This document shows positions 35,824-44,197 of a DNA stretch of 64,000 bases, one piece after another. The position numbers and the translations under genes were made by a program. Below the pieces are notes generated by a model. The model was not told the DNA's origin. It made no database searches and saw only the letters and a list, made by a program, of their open reading frames with translations. Position 1 is the stretch's first letter. Every line of letters starts with the position of its first letter. This DNA comes from Bacteriovorax sp037444575. Its GTDB lineage: Bacteria; Bdellovibrionota; Bacteriovoracia; Bacteriovoracales; Bacteriovoracaceae. The stretch covers positions 58,179-122,178 of the forward strand of contig JBBIME010000015.1 in NCBI GenBank assembly GCA_037444575.1, written 5' to 3'.

Positions 35824-36579
35824 ATGATTCCTCGTTTGGGAGTAAATATTGATCACGTAGCAACGCTAAGGCAAGCACGTGGTGAAGAGTACCCAAGTAT
35901 TGTCGATGCTGCTCAGGTTGCACTTCAAAACGGTGCTGATCAAATTACAATTCATCTTCGCGAAGATAGAAGACATATTCAAGATTATGATGTCGAAGCG
36001 GTTAGATTAGTGACAAAGCGTTTTGGAAAGCCACTCAATCTTGAGATGGGAGTAAATCCAGAAATTGTTGAAATCGCCATTGCTTCAACTCCGGATTGGA
36101 TTTGCCTAGTTCCAGAAAAAAGAGAAGAGAAGACAACTGAAGGTGGTCTTGATTTATTAGATGACTCTAATTTCATTCGAGTGGAAGAAGCTGTTAAGAA
36201 ATTAAAAGCGTCTATTAAAGATGTTAAGATATCACTCTTTCTGGAAGCAAAAATAGAAACTCTTGTAAGAGCAAAAGAGCTTCCAATTGATGCTGTTGAG
36301 GTTCACACTGGAGAGTTTGCAAAAGTTTTTGCGAATGGGGATGATGTTTCAAAATTTATTGAGCAATATAAGAGTGCACGAGAATTTCTTTATAATCACA
36401 AAATTGCTTGTCACGCAGGCCATGGGCTTACTGATGAAAGCGTAAGACCATTACTTGAACACAAAATTTTTGAAGAATATAATATTGGTCACTGGATTAT
36501 CTGCCACGCTTTATTTAATGGTCTTTCAAATACAATTAAAGGTTTGAAAGCGAGCTTTGAAGCTCATCCTTTAAAGTAG
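35824..36579 (+). CDS. pdxJ: Pyridoxine 5'-phosphate synthase PdxJ
   Basis: Condenses 1-deoxyxylulose 5-phosphate with 3-amino-2-oxopropyl phosphate to give pyridoxine 5'-phosphate. 251 residues with the hallmarks LGVNIDHVATLRQARG, ITIHLREDRRHIQDYD, CLVPEKREEKTTEGG, EVHTGEFAKVF, CHAGHGL and YNIGHWII. AGGAGC precedes the ATG. It sits in the glmM-pdxJ-tsaE run. Confidence 0.97.
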   Translation: MIPRLGVNIDHVATLRQARGEEYPSIVDAAQVALQNGADQITIHLREDRRHIQDYDVEAVRLVTKRFGKPLNLEMGVNPEIVEIAIASTPDWICLVPEKREEKTTEGGLDLLDDSNFIRVEEAVKKLKASIKDVKISLFLEAKIETLVRAKELPIDAVEVHTGEFAKVFANGDDVSKFIEQYKSAREFLYNHKIACHAGHGLTDESVRPLLEHKIFEEYNIGHWIICHALFNGLSNTIKGLKASFEAHPLK

Positions 36580-36592
36580 TGGAAAACAAATT

Positions 36593-37015
36593 ATGAGTAT
36601 TATTCGTTCATGGAAAAAAGTTTTAGAGTCTGATCTTCCTAATATCGTGACGGAGCTAAAGGAAGTTGTTCAACCTCCTTGCGTAATCATTTTAGATGGA
36701 CCTATTGGTGCTGGAAAAACAACTTTCACAAGGGCCTTTCTTGAAAAAGCAGAGGCCCCTAGTCCGACTTATTCCCTGATTAATGAAGTCGATAATATTG
36801 TTCATGCTGATCTTTATCGAATTGAAAAAAAAGATGAACTCATTCATCTAGAAATTCCAATGTATCTTGAGGAGAAGGATTATTTTTTAGTTGAGTGGGG
36901 GATGCCTTACCTTCACGAATTACAAAAAATAGTTGGTGATGAATTTAAGTTCTATCAACTTAAAATTGAGATCGTAAACGATAAGGTCCGCCATTTTTTT
37001 CTTAACAAACTCTAA
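36593..37015 (+). CDS. tsaE: tRNA threonylcarbamoyladenosine biosynthesis ATPase TsaE
   Basis: P-loop ATPase that acts with TsaD and TsaB in t6A37 tRNA modification. 140 residues, normal length: Walker A DGPIGAGKTTFTRAF near 35, SPTYSLINEV, HADLYRI and LVEWGM, all standard. Thirteen bases after pdxJ, same operon. A hairpin at 37079-37105 may end the transcript. Confidence 0.93.
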   Translation: MSIIRSWKKVLESDLPNIVTELKEVVQPPCVIILDGPIGAGKTTFTRAFLEKAEAPSPTYSLINEVDNIVHADLYRIEKKDELIHLEIPMYLEEKDYFLVEWGMPYLHELQKIVGDEFKFYQLKIEIVNDKVRHFFLNKL

Positions 37016-37078
37016 TTCTAGAGGGCAAAAAATACCGACAAAAACACTTTTGTATAATTTTTTTTAGTCAATAAAAAG

Positions 37079-37112
37079 CGATGAATCAAGTGACCTAATT
37101 CATCGGTTTTAT
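37079..37112 (+). terminator. Weak hairpin terminator after tsaE
   Basis: Eight-base stem CGATGAAT / ATTCATCG around an 11-base loop, followed by GTTTTATT. The long loop and short T-run make it weak. Confidence 0.4.
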
Positions 37113-37189
37113 TGGGGAAATTCAGCTTTACGACGCCTGCAATCACCTTAATTTCAACACCTTACAGTGAAAAGATAGTATTTTGTTGA

Positions 37190-37219
37190 TTGACTTCGTT
37201 CTCGAATACTTGTCATACT
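37190..37219 (+). promoter_or_regulatory. Candidate promoter of the Rrf2/cysteine-desulfurase operon
   Basis: TTGACT, 18 bases, CATACT. The palindrome ACTATAGT overlaps the -10 end and is a possible autoregulation site for the Rrf2 protein. No canonical IscR box was recognised. Confidence 0.35.
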
Positions 37220-37367
37220 ATAGTAGCTAGAAATAATTCTGAAGGAATTTAGAATTAGTTTCGTGAGGGGACAAGGATTAGAAACCTCATAGTAGACGGC
37301 ACACATTTTCTAAAGAATTTTATCTAGAACAGGCCAGATCAATTGGATTTTTTATGGAGGAAGACCA

Positions 37368-37877
37368 ATGAGACTTACATCAAAAGGACGTTACGCAGTT
37401 AGAGCAATGTTAGACCTTACTACTCATTCAAATGGGAATCCAGTAAGACTACAAGAAATCTCAACAAGACAAAACATCTCTCTACACTACCTAGAACAAC
37501 TTTTCAGAAAGCTTAGAAATGGGCAAGCTGTTAAGTCAGTTAGAGGTCCAGGTGGTGGATATGTTTTAGCAAGAAACATGGATCAAATTACAATTAAAGA
37601 CGTTCTAGAATGTGTTGGAGAAAACATCAACCCAGCTAGAGATATCATAGGGACTGAAGCAGAAGCTGCGAACTCACTAGAGTTCCATCTTTCTAAAAAC
37701 TACTTCATGAACTTAGGTGTCATCATGAAAGAATATTTAGCAACAACTTCTCTTGGCGATCTAGTAAGAAAGTCAAAAGAAACTGAAGCTGAAGCTGGAT
37801 TAACTGGTGAAGCTCACGCTCAATCTAGTTCAATGACTTCTGCGATTAGAAATCCAATCGGAGAAATCAATCAGTAA
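37368..37877 (+). CDS. Rrf2-family regulator without the Fe-S cysteine triad
   Basis: 169 residues. Winged helix-turn-helix MRLTSKGRYAVRAMLDL, ISTRQNISLHYLEQLFRKLR and VRGPGGGYVLAR are typical of IscR/RsrR proteins. IscR uses three Cys in the C-terminal half to hold a [2Fe-2S] cluster; here the only Cys is in VLECVGE, so that cluster cannot form in the usual way. The C-terminal extension is Glu/Ala-rich and ends GEINQ. The gene overlaps a cysteine desulfurase gene by 8 bases, as iscR neighbours iscS elsewhere, so it probably regulates sulfur or Fe-S supply by a different signal. Confidence 0.88.
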   Translation: MRLTSKGRYAVRAMLDLTTHSNGNPVRLQEISTRQNISLHYLEQLFRKLRNGQAVKSVRGPGGGYVLARNMDQITIKDVLECVGENINPARDIIGTEAEAANSLEFHLSKNYFMNLGVIMKEYLATTSLGDLVRKSKETEAEAGLTGEAHAQSSSMTSAIRNPIGEINQ

Positions 37878-39039
37878 TCGTTACTATTTTGATTATAATG
37901 CAACCTCCCCGCTAGCGAAAAAAGTCATAGACTTTCTTCATAGCGGGGAGTTTTTATTTGGAAATCCAGCTTCTCTTCATCAGACTGGAAAAAAGTCTAA
38001 AAAATTTATAAACGAGACAACGTCCTTCCTTTATCACTTATTTTCTCTGCCTTCTGAAAATTTTGATATTGTCTATCACTCTGGTGCAAGCGAGGGGATT
38101 AATACAATTTTTAAAGGATTGGCCTTCAATGCTTTCAAAGAAAAAAGAAAAATCTGTTTTTTCTTTTCCTCTGTTGATCACCCGAGTGCTTATAACTTAA
38201 AAGACGACCTGGAAGCCTTAGGGCATGAGGTTTATTTTTTTGGTGTTGATCACAATGGAGACTTTGATCAAAAAAAACTTATCGAAGACATGATTTCGAA
38301 AAAAAGAGAGGGTTTTAATCTCGCTTTTAATTTTAGCTATATTAATAATGAAACCGGAATCGTATGGCCGCTAGAAAAAGCGTTGGAAATTAAAAATGCA
38401 ACCGGTGCTTTTGCTCATGTTGATGCTGTTCAATTAGTAGGAAAATTAAAAAATTGGAAAGATCTAAATAGAGAGCTTGATAGCTATACTTTTTCTGGTC
38501 ACAAATTTGGTGCAATGAAAGGAGTAGGTTTTTCTTTTGTTAAGAAAAATTCTGCCATTTCACCTCTAATTACTGGGGGAAGTCAGCAACAAGGTTTTCG
38601 AGCTGGAACAGAAAATGCTATCGGTATTTATAGTTTAAAACTAGCTCTAGAAGAAATAATAGAGCGCTTTAATGCCGATGAATTAAGTGCAGCAAAAGAC
38701 TATCTTGAAAAAGGCCTTATTAAGATTATTGGCGAGCACGGAGAAGTTATAGGATTTAAAAACTCCAATAGAAATCTCAATACAATTTTTCTAATGCTAA
38801 AAGGACAAAAAGCTGAAATCTTGAGTGCGCGTTTTGATTTAAGCGGAATTGAATTATCGACAGGATCAGCATGCTCATCAGGAGTGATAAAGGAAAATAG
38901 AATTCTTGTGAGTATGGGGTACAGTGCAGAAGATTCAAGATCTGCTCTACGATTTTCTTTTTCGCCCTGTATGACAAAACTAGAGGCCCAAAAATATCTC
39001 GAAAAAATAGAAAGTATCCTTAAAAGCATTCTCAAGTAA
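37870..39039 (+). CDS. Cysteine desulfurase (NifS/IscS family) with non-AUG start
   Basis: PLP enzyme giving sulfur from cysteine. The conserved N-terminus is present in the frame upstream of the first ATG (38119): YYFDYNATSPLAKKV, FGNPASLHQTGKKS and YHSGASEGINTI are real NifS/IscS blocks. In that frame a stop lies at 37834 and no ATG, GTG or TTG follows before YYFDYNATS. The best start is ATC at 37870, with GGAG six bases upstream and the Rrf2 stop 3-8 bases downstream; CTG 37840 is an alternative. PLP Lys in SGHKFGAMKG near 212, catalytic Cys in LSTGSACSSG near 334. Predicted length 389 residues, normal for the family. Confidence 0.85.
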   Translation: MSNRYYFDYNATSPLAKKVIDFLHSGEFLFGNPASLHQTGKKSKKFINETTSFLYHLFSLPSENFDIVYHSGASEGINTIFKGLAFNAFKEKRKICFFFSSVDHPSAYNLKDDLEALGHEVYFFGVDHNGDFDQKKLIEDMISKKREGFNLAFNFSYINNETGIVWPLEKALEIKNATGAFAHVDAVQLVGKLKNWKDLNRELDSYTFSGHKFGAMKGVGFSFVKKNSAISPLITGGSQQQGFRAGTENAIGIYSLKLALEEIIERFNADELSAAKDYLEKGLIKIIGEHGEVIGFKNSNRNLNTIFLMLKGQKAEILSARFDLSGIELSTGSACSSGVIKENRILVSMGYSAEDSRSALRFSFSPCMTKLEAQKYLEKIESILKSILK

Positions 39040-39049
39040 ATTCTTTTTT

Positions 39050-39079
39050 TTGACATCGCAAATAGAAGAGAGTGATAAT
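39050..39079 (+). promoter_or_regulatory. Strong sigma-70-type promoter before the slipin gene
   Basis: TTGACA (6/6), 18 bases, GATAAT (5/6), at the end of the desulfurase gene. It should drive the slipin and the metalloprotease that follows. Confidence 0.55.
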
Positions 39080-39114
39080 TTTCATGATTATTCAATTATC
39101 AAGCGGGGCCAGTA

Positions 39115-39876
39115 ATGTTTCCATTCGCAACTTTTCTTTTGTTATTACTTCTCTTTTTTTTAAGCTCCAGTTTGAGAGTTCTTAAAGAATATGAACGCGG
39201 GGTCATTTTCTTTTTGGGAAAATACAAAGAGGTGAGAGGTCCAGGTTTAATCATTTTAATTCCAGTTTTAGAGCAAATGACACGCGTCCCGCTTAGAACA
39301 GTCACAATGGCAATTCCTTCACAGAAAATTATTTCTAAGGATAATGTATCTATTGATATAGCTGCCGTTGCGTACTACCACGTTGTAGATCCAACGAAAG
39401 CAACTCTAGCGATTGAAGATGTTTATCAGGCGGTTAACCAAATTAGCCAGACCACGGTTAGAAATGTCGTTGGACAATTTCAACTTGATCAACTTCTTTC
39501 TCAGACCATTGAAATCAATTTGCAAATTAAGAATGTAATAGATGGGCACACAGAACCATGGGGTGTGCAAGTTTCAGCAGTTGAGATTAAAGACATTGTT
39601 CTTCCAGAAAATATGCAAAGAGCAATGGCCAAGGAAGCTGAAGCAGAGAGAGAAAGACGAGCGAAAATCGTTGCAGCAGAAGGGGAGCTTCAAGCTTCTC
39701 AAAAGTTAAGTGAGGCAGCAGATGTCATCGCTGCCCATCCAGTTGCCCTTCAACTTCGAACTCTTCAAACAATGGCCGAAATTAGTGTCGAAAAAAATTC
39801 GACTATCATTTTCCCGGCCCAATTTATGACAACTGTTCATGAGGCGATTTCCATGGTTAAGGGCGATAGTAAGTAG
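39115..39876 (+). CDS. Slipin (stomatin/SPFH-family membrane protein)
   Basis: 253 residues: one N-terminal TM helix (FATFLLLLLLFFLSSS), then the SPFH band with YERGVIFFLGKYKEV, GPGLIILIP, VPLRTVTMAIP, DIAAVAYYHVVDP and the helix AMAKEAEAERERRAKIVAAEG. Slipins form membrane-associated oligomers organising lipid domains or proteases. In many prokaryotes slipin is paired with an NfeD protease; here the next gene encodes a different secreted metalloprotease. No NfeD is in the window. Confidence 0.9.
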   Translation: MFPFATFLLLLLLFFLSSSLRVLKEYERGVIFFLGKYKEVRGPGLIILIPVLEQMTRVPLRTVTMAIPSQKIISKDNVSIDIAAVAYYHVVDPTKATLAIEDVYQAVNQISQTTVRNVVGQFQLDQLLSQTIEINLQIKNVIDGHTEPWGVQVSAVEIKDIVLPENMQRAMAKEAEAERERRAKIVAAEGELQASQKLSEAADVIAAHPVALQLRTLQTMAEISVEKNSTIIFPAQFMTTVHEAISMVKGDSK

Positions 39877-39887
39877 TGAGAGCAAAA

Positions 39888-40763
39888 ATGAAAAATAGAC
39901 TATTAATGAGTTTGAGTTTGATAAATTTAATTTTTTCTTCTGCTATCGCTTGCGATATTCATGGAAAATCTGGCTTTCTTCCTGAAAATAATTTGAAAAT
40001 TTCTAAATTCGACAAAGATACTAATGGAATGACTAAAGAGAAATTTGAGGCAATCGTTAGGAGAGTGGAGAGTACTTATGCTCCAATTGTGTCAGTAAAA
40101 GGTGCTACACTTCAAATGATTACCGATTGGGATGATCCTACAGTCAATGCCTACGCTGATCGAAGTGAAGATGGAAAGATTTGGCATGTTACCATGTATG
40201 GTGGACTTGCTCGCCACCCAGATATAACAGATGACGGTTTGATGTTAATAGTATGCCACGAGACAGGTCATCAGGTAGGTGGAGCTCCTAAATATGATTA
40301 CGGTAAAAATGATTGGGCAGCAGTTGAAGGGCAAGCCGATTATTTTGCAACCTTAAAATGCTTAAGAAGAATTTTAGAAAAAGATGATAATGCCACTGTC
40401 ATTTCTAAAATGAGTATTGATCAAGAAGTTGTGAATAAATGTAAGCTTGTTTATAAAACGGAATCAGAAATTGCTCTTTGCCAAAGAATTGCGATGGCAG
40501 GTAAGTCCGCTGGATTAATGCTCGCAGGAGATGTTAAAATTTCCTTTTCAACTCCGGATAGAGACAAGGTGAGTAGAACTGATTCAGATCATCCATGGCC
40601 ACAATGCCGTCTAGACACTTTTTTTCAAGGAAGTATTTGTGATAAATCTTTTAACGAAGATGTTTCGGAAACTTCGCCCATCCCAGGAACTTGCATAAAA
40701 AGAGATGGGTACACGTTAGGAGTTCGTCCTCGTTGTTGGTATAAACCAGGACAGGAAGAATAA
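39888..40763 (+). CDS. Exported zinc metalloprotease-like protein
   Basis: 291 residues from ATG 39888, giving a signal peptide (LLMSLSLINLIFSSAIA, then Cys); a GTG 12 bases upstream is possible but adds nothing recognisable. The gluzincin motif VCHETGHQVGG near 123 gives two zinc His and the catalytic Glu; VEGQADYFA about 20 residues later supplies the third ligand, as in M48-like peptidases. Several Cys suggest disulfides. The Cys after the signal could be lipidated, though the lipobox AIAC is imperfect. Gap of 11 bases to slipin suggests co-transcription. Ends at a terminator. Confidence 0.8.
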   Translation: MKNRLLMSLSLINLIFSSAIACDIHGKSGFLPENNLKISKFDKDTNGMTKEKFEAIVRRVESTYAPIVSVKGATLQMITDWDDPTVNAYADRSEDGKIWHVTMYGGLARHPDITDDGLMLIVCHETGHQVGGAPKYDYGKNDWAAVEGQADYFATLKCLRRILEKDDNATVISKMSIDQEVVNKCKLVYKTESEIALCQRIAMAGKSAGLMLAGDVKISFSTPDRDKVSRTDSDHPWPQCRLDTFFQGSICDKSFNEDVSETSPIPGTCIKRDGYTLGVRPRCWYKPGQEE

Positions 40764-40792
40764 AGGTTCCAGTGAGGAACCTTTACTAATTT
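40762..40792. terminator. Terminator hairpin between convergent genes
   Basis: Perfect nine-base stem AAAGGTTCC / GGAACCTTT with a 5-base loop, between the metalloprotease gene and the minus-strand CheX-like gene; a T-rich tail follows on the plus strand (TTTACTAATTTATTTTA). Confidence 0.75.
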
Positions 40793-41612
40793 ATTTTATA
40801 AGTTCTTCTTGGGTGAATCGTATAAAAAATGTACCAAGATTTCCTGTGATTTTTCCAATGAAAACTTCACTATTATTACTGCGATTGTGAACCAAACTCA
40901 TATTTGATCCAACAAAACAATTTGGAATGGTAAAAGTTAAATTTTCTCCTCGGGAGTTCACATTTCCTTTCACTCTTCCCATCGTCATATTTAAGATTTC
41001 TCCGGCCCAACCCGCAACTTCAGGAGTTAGTTCTTTGAAGTCTTCTCCTAGAATTTTTGAAGCTACTCCCAATATAACAGGCGATTGAAAAGAAATAATC
41101 AATGAGCCTTTAAATGAACGAGATGTCATTCCAATTATACCTACAACGTCTGCATCATTAGGTACGGCCGTTTCTTTTGATACAGTCATCTTTTCAAGCT
41201 TAAATTCTTCTTCACTAAGACTTTTAATCGTAGCGAGAAGAGAATCTACAATTAGATTTATTAATTCTGAATTAGGGTCAAAAGCTTGAGCCTTTTCTAC
41301 TCGAGGGGAAACAAAGCAGGGAAGGCGATCTTTATATCCATTTTGTTCAATTTCATTAAAGATTTTACTACTGGTGAAGATTACAACTTGAAGGCTTCTG
41401 GCCTTTAATTGATCCACTAATTTGATGAGATCTTCATAAACGTCGATGCTAATTTCGCTGCAATTCTCTAGGTTCCAGAGAACATGTTTGGTTTTAGCAT
41501 CAATTGATTTTTCTGCTTCAAGCTGAATGTCTTTAACTAAAGCTTTAGTTAAAATCTTATCGCCGACCTGAAGAACTACTGCTTGATTTACTAAATTATG
41601 ACTTACCGACAT
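40791..41612 (-). CDS. STAS-like plus CheX-domain protein
   Basis: 273 residues started at ATG 41612 (AAAAGGAAAAAG upstream), overlapping the receiver gene by 17 bases. Residues about 20-105 resemble an STAS/anti-sigma-antagonist domain (VLWNLENCSEISIDVYEDL). The C-terminal 130 residues match CheX/FliY-type phosphatase domains: GIIGMTSRSFKGSLIISFQS, then the ExxN-type motif in WAGEILNMTMGRVKG, where CheX uses Glu and Asn to dephosphorylate CheY-P. It is the third gene of a kinase, receiver, phosphatase operon, so it probably turns off the receiver next door. Confidence 0.78.
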   Translation of the reverse strand: MSVSHNLVNQAVVLQVGDKILTKALVKDIQLEAEKSIDAKTKHVLWNLENCSEISIDVYEDLIKLVDQLKARSLQVVIFTSSKIFNEIEQNGYKDRLPCFVSPRVEKAQAFDPNSELINLIVDSLLATIKSLSEEEFKLEKMTVSKETAVPNDADVVGIIGMTSRSFKGSLIISFQSPVILGVASKILGEDFKELTPEVAGWAGEILNMTMGRVKGNVNSRGENLTFTIPNCFVGSNMSLVHNRSNNSEVFIGKITGNLGTFFIRFTQEELIK

Positions 41613-42027
41613 TTCTTTTTCCTTTTGCTTCAGAAGCGTTAATTCCATCAATCTTTCTTTTTAAAACTTCAGCTTCAGGTGGTTTTACAATATAGTCTGT
41701 CACGCCTAGAGAGACTGCTTCAATGATCTGACTTACTTCATTTTCAGAGGTAACCATTATAAATGGAGTATCCTTTAATGTTGGATTTGCTTTAACAAGC
41801 TTAAAAAATTCAAGTCCATTGCATTCGGGCATGTTCCAGTCACTTAAAATAAGCCCAATTTTTTTCTCGGGATTTGCTGCAAAATTTTGGAGCAAGGCCA
41901 TTCCCTTGAAACCGTTTTCTGCTTGTAAAATGTTATTGTAACCAAGTCCAACCAAATTCTTTTTCAGTAAAGCTAAAAACGATATTGAATCGTCTACAAT
42001 TAAAATCCTAGTATCAAGTGTTATCAT
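41596..42027 (-). CDS. CheY-like response regulator
   Basis: 143 residues, one receiver domain. RILIVDDSISF holds the acidic pair, LILSDWNMPECNGLEFF the phospho-Asp, MVTSEN the Thr/Ser, and YIVKPPEAE the Lys. The DWNMP motif is typical of chemotaxis CheY. It lies between a CheA-like kinase and a CheX-like phosphatase, so it should be the shared phospho-acceptor of this set. Confidence 0.92.
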   Translation of the reverse strand: MITLDTRILIVDDSISFLALLKKNLVGLGYNNILQAENGFKGMALLQNFAANPEKKIGLILSDWNMPECNGLEFFKLVKANPTLKDTPFIMVTSENEVSQIIEAVSLGVTDYIVKPPEAEVLKRKIDGINASEAKGKRNVGKS

Positions 42028-42040
42028 TCTACCTCCGGAA

Positions 42041-44197
42041 TTATTTAAATTGATCTATTATTGGCACTTCTATGAAAAACTGAGTCCATTTCCCTAATTC
42101 AGTCTCAACCCATGTTGATCCACCAAGTTTTTCCGCTTGGTATTTAACTGCATCAAGGCCAACTCCACGTCCTGAAATTTCAGAAACGTTTTCTTGAGTA
42201 GAAAAGCCAGGTTTAAAAATATATTGTATTATTTGTTCATTATTAATTTGTGATGATTCAGAAGGGTTAAGAAGTCCTTTTTCGATGGATTTCTTTCTGA
42301 TAATGTCAGCGTTAACTCCGCCACCATCGTCTCTCACAATAATTTGAACAAAATTTTCATTATTTTTGACGACCTTTTTAAAAGATACGTCTATCGTTGC
42401 TTGTATCGGCTTATTTGCGTCATCTCTTAAGTAGGCTTCTTCTATTCCATGGTCTACAGCATTTCTAAATAAGTGGACCATATCTGAAAAGAGAGAGGCA
42501 TACTCAACTAAACAAACTTTGATTCCGGATTGGCTTAAGTTAAGTTTTACATTTTTCCCAAGCTGATCGGCAACATCACTGACAACTTTCTCAAATCGAT
42601 TAAATCCATTTGATAAATCCTCTAGTACGAATCGCGACATGAAAGAACGATACACTTCAGAATCAACACCGCTCATTAACTTAATTTCGTTTTCAAATTG
42701 GTAGATGTCATTGGCGAGTACGAGTCTCTTTTCAACGGCAGTGTCAACATCTCCAATAAACTCTTTATTCTCCAGGATATAATTTTCAAAAGAATTATCT
42801 AAAAAAAGAATGTCTTTTATCAGCTGTTCTCTGCATTCTTCTAAAGACTTAGATCCATCTCTAATCTGAGCAAAGGTATTCTCGAGACTATGAGCTAATT
42901 TTGATACTTCAGGCATCTTGAATGCGTTAGTATTTCCCTTTAGATTGTGAACAAGGCGAAATAGGAGATTTATGTTTGGATTAGGGGTTTCAATTTCTGC
43001 TTTAGTTGAAGCAAGATTGGCCCTGCTCTCTTTTAAAAAGCCTATAAACAGATCTCTTCCCATCGCAACGTTGGCAATAAAGTTTAATCTGGCCTGCTCG
43101 CGTTCCGCATTTTTCTGAAAGATCTTTTCCTGAGTTTTATCTGAAGCGATACAAATAACTGCTTCAAGTTCTTCGCTATCTTCTTCTGCATTTAATTTTA
43201 GGATTGGACGATAGTCTAATTCGACATAGCGGTTATCAAGTTTCTCGAATGAGCGTGGACCCCATTGTTTTGCTTCTGAAAAAGGCAATTTCCCACTGAA
43301 GAGAACTTTTAACCAACTTTCTATTCTATTTTGTTCTTCAGGTGTTTTCGCATCAAGAACATCAGTGAACTTTAACCCTACAGGATCTTGACCAAACAAA
43401 TTAGTAGCGGCCTTAGAGGCACCTTGATGGATAACTCCATCACTAGAGTAAACCATGAACCCTTGATCCAAATTGTTGAGAAGAGTTTCCATATTCTTCT
43501 TGCTGTCATCAATAACTTTAAAAAGACGCTTAATATTTCGAACGATAGGAATTGTAATCAGAACACCAATAATTAATCCAAGCGCCTGAATAATTGTTAA
43601 GACCTTAGTTGCTTTTGCCATGAAACTATCAACACCGTCTAAAATTTCTCCAACGGTATTTTTAATCATCGAATCGATAATATTCATAGCTTCCCCTAAA
43701 TTCTTAATTTCTTTAACTAAGAGGGGAATGTTCTTTTTTAAATTTTCTGGTTTAGACAAATTAGCGTTAAGTTCATTTTGAAACTTTGTCCATGCAGGCA
43801 CCCACATGCCAACGACTTCTTCATAAGAACGCCCTTTAGCATCTTCTTTTTCCTGATCAATAATAGGAGATATGTCCTTTATACGTTTATCTATATCTTT
43901 AATAGATTGTTTATAAGCAGGATCACTTGGTTCGAGATTATTAAGTGTAAGAAGATTGATAGTGATTCCGTCAAGTCCAGCCGAGATCGTTTGGTAATTT
44001 ACTAAAGGCGAAATAACTTTTAGATAAATGTCTGTAAGGGAAGAAGAAATCTTCTTTTCCAAAAACTGACCATATATCCCTGATCCAAGAAGCAAGAGAA
44101 TAAATATGACAGGCAATGAGATGACCTGAGTCATTAAACTCGTTCCACTCGAAGGATTTGCAATTTTATTTTTATTTTTTTTTCTGAAAAAATTCAT
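42041..44197 (-). CDS. Membrane CheA-like histidine kinase with PAS and HPt
   Basis: 718 residues. TM1 about 22-45 and TM2 near 200-220 frame an extracytoplasmic helical sensor; a PAS-like region (GFMVYSSDGVIHQ) follows. Then comes an HPt domain with the phospho-His in RLVHNLKGNTNAF near 415, and a CheA-type ATPase domain: LFRNAVDHGIE near 580 (N box), VRDDGGGVNAD near 622, and SGRGVGLDAVKYQAEKLGG near 679. No CheW-like P5 domain follows; the protein ends soon after the ATPase. So it senses by itself and does not use classical receptor arrays. TTGGTGG precedes the ATG; the operon reads kinase, receiver, phosphatase. Confidence 0.88.
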   Translation of the reverse strand: MNFFRKKNKNKIANPSSGTSLMTQVISLPVIFILLLLGSGIYGQFLEKKISSSLTDIYLKVISPLVNYQTISAGLDGITINLLTLNNLEPSDPAYKQSIKDIDKRIKDISPIIDQEKEDAKGRSYEEVVGMWVPAWTKFQNELNANLSKPENLKKNIPLLVKEIKNLGEAMNIIDSMIKNTVGEILDGVDSFMAKATKVLTIIQALGLIIGVLITIPIVRNIKRLFKVIDDSKKNMETLLNNLDQGFMVYSSDGVIHQGASKAATNLFGQDPVGLKFTDVLDAKTPEEQNRIESWLKVLFSGKLPFSEAKQWGPRSFEKLDNRYVELDYRPILKLNAEEDSEELEAVICIASDKTQEKIFQKNAEREQARLNFIANVAMGRDLFIGFLKESRANLASTKAEIETPNPNINLLFRLVHNLKGNTNAFKMPEVSKLAHSLENTFAQIRDGSKSLEECREQLIKDILFLDNSFENYILENKEFIGDVDTAVEKRLVLANDIYQFENEIKLMSGVDSEVYRSFMSRFVLEDLSNGFNRFEKVVSDVADQLGKNVKLNLSQSGIKVCLVEYASLFSDMVHLFRNAVDHGIEEAYLRDDANKPIQATIDVSFKKVVKNNENFVQIIVRDDGGGVNADIIRKKSIEKGLLNPSESSQINNEQIIQYIFKPGFSTQENVSEISGRGVGLDAVKYQAEKLGGSTWVETELGKWTQFFIEVPIIDQFK

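Larger units (their letters stand above)
37016..37367. other. 352-bp intergenic region before the Rrf2 gene
   Basis: Contains a weak terminator hairpin for tsaE (37079-37112), a promoter-like element (37190-37219) with an ACTATAGT palindrome touching its -10, and about 140 bases of possible leader. The leader holds AATTCT/AGAATT and TGAGG/CCTCA short inverted repeats and ends in GGAGGAAGACC before the ATG. No tRNA or open small gene is evident. Confidence 0.5.

Noticed and set aside
37834..37880. Possibility that the Rrf2 regulator and the desulfurase are one frameshifted fusion gene
   Set aside because: Both proteins have natural ends or beginnings and normal family lengths; overlap with a non-AUG start is simpler.
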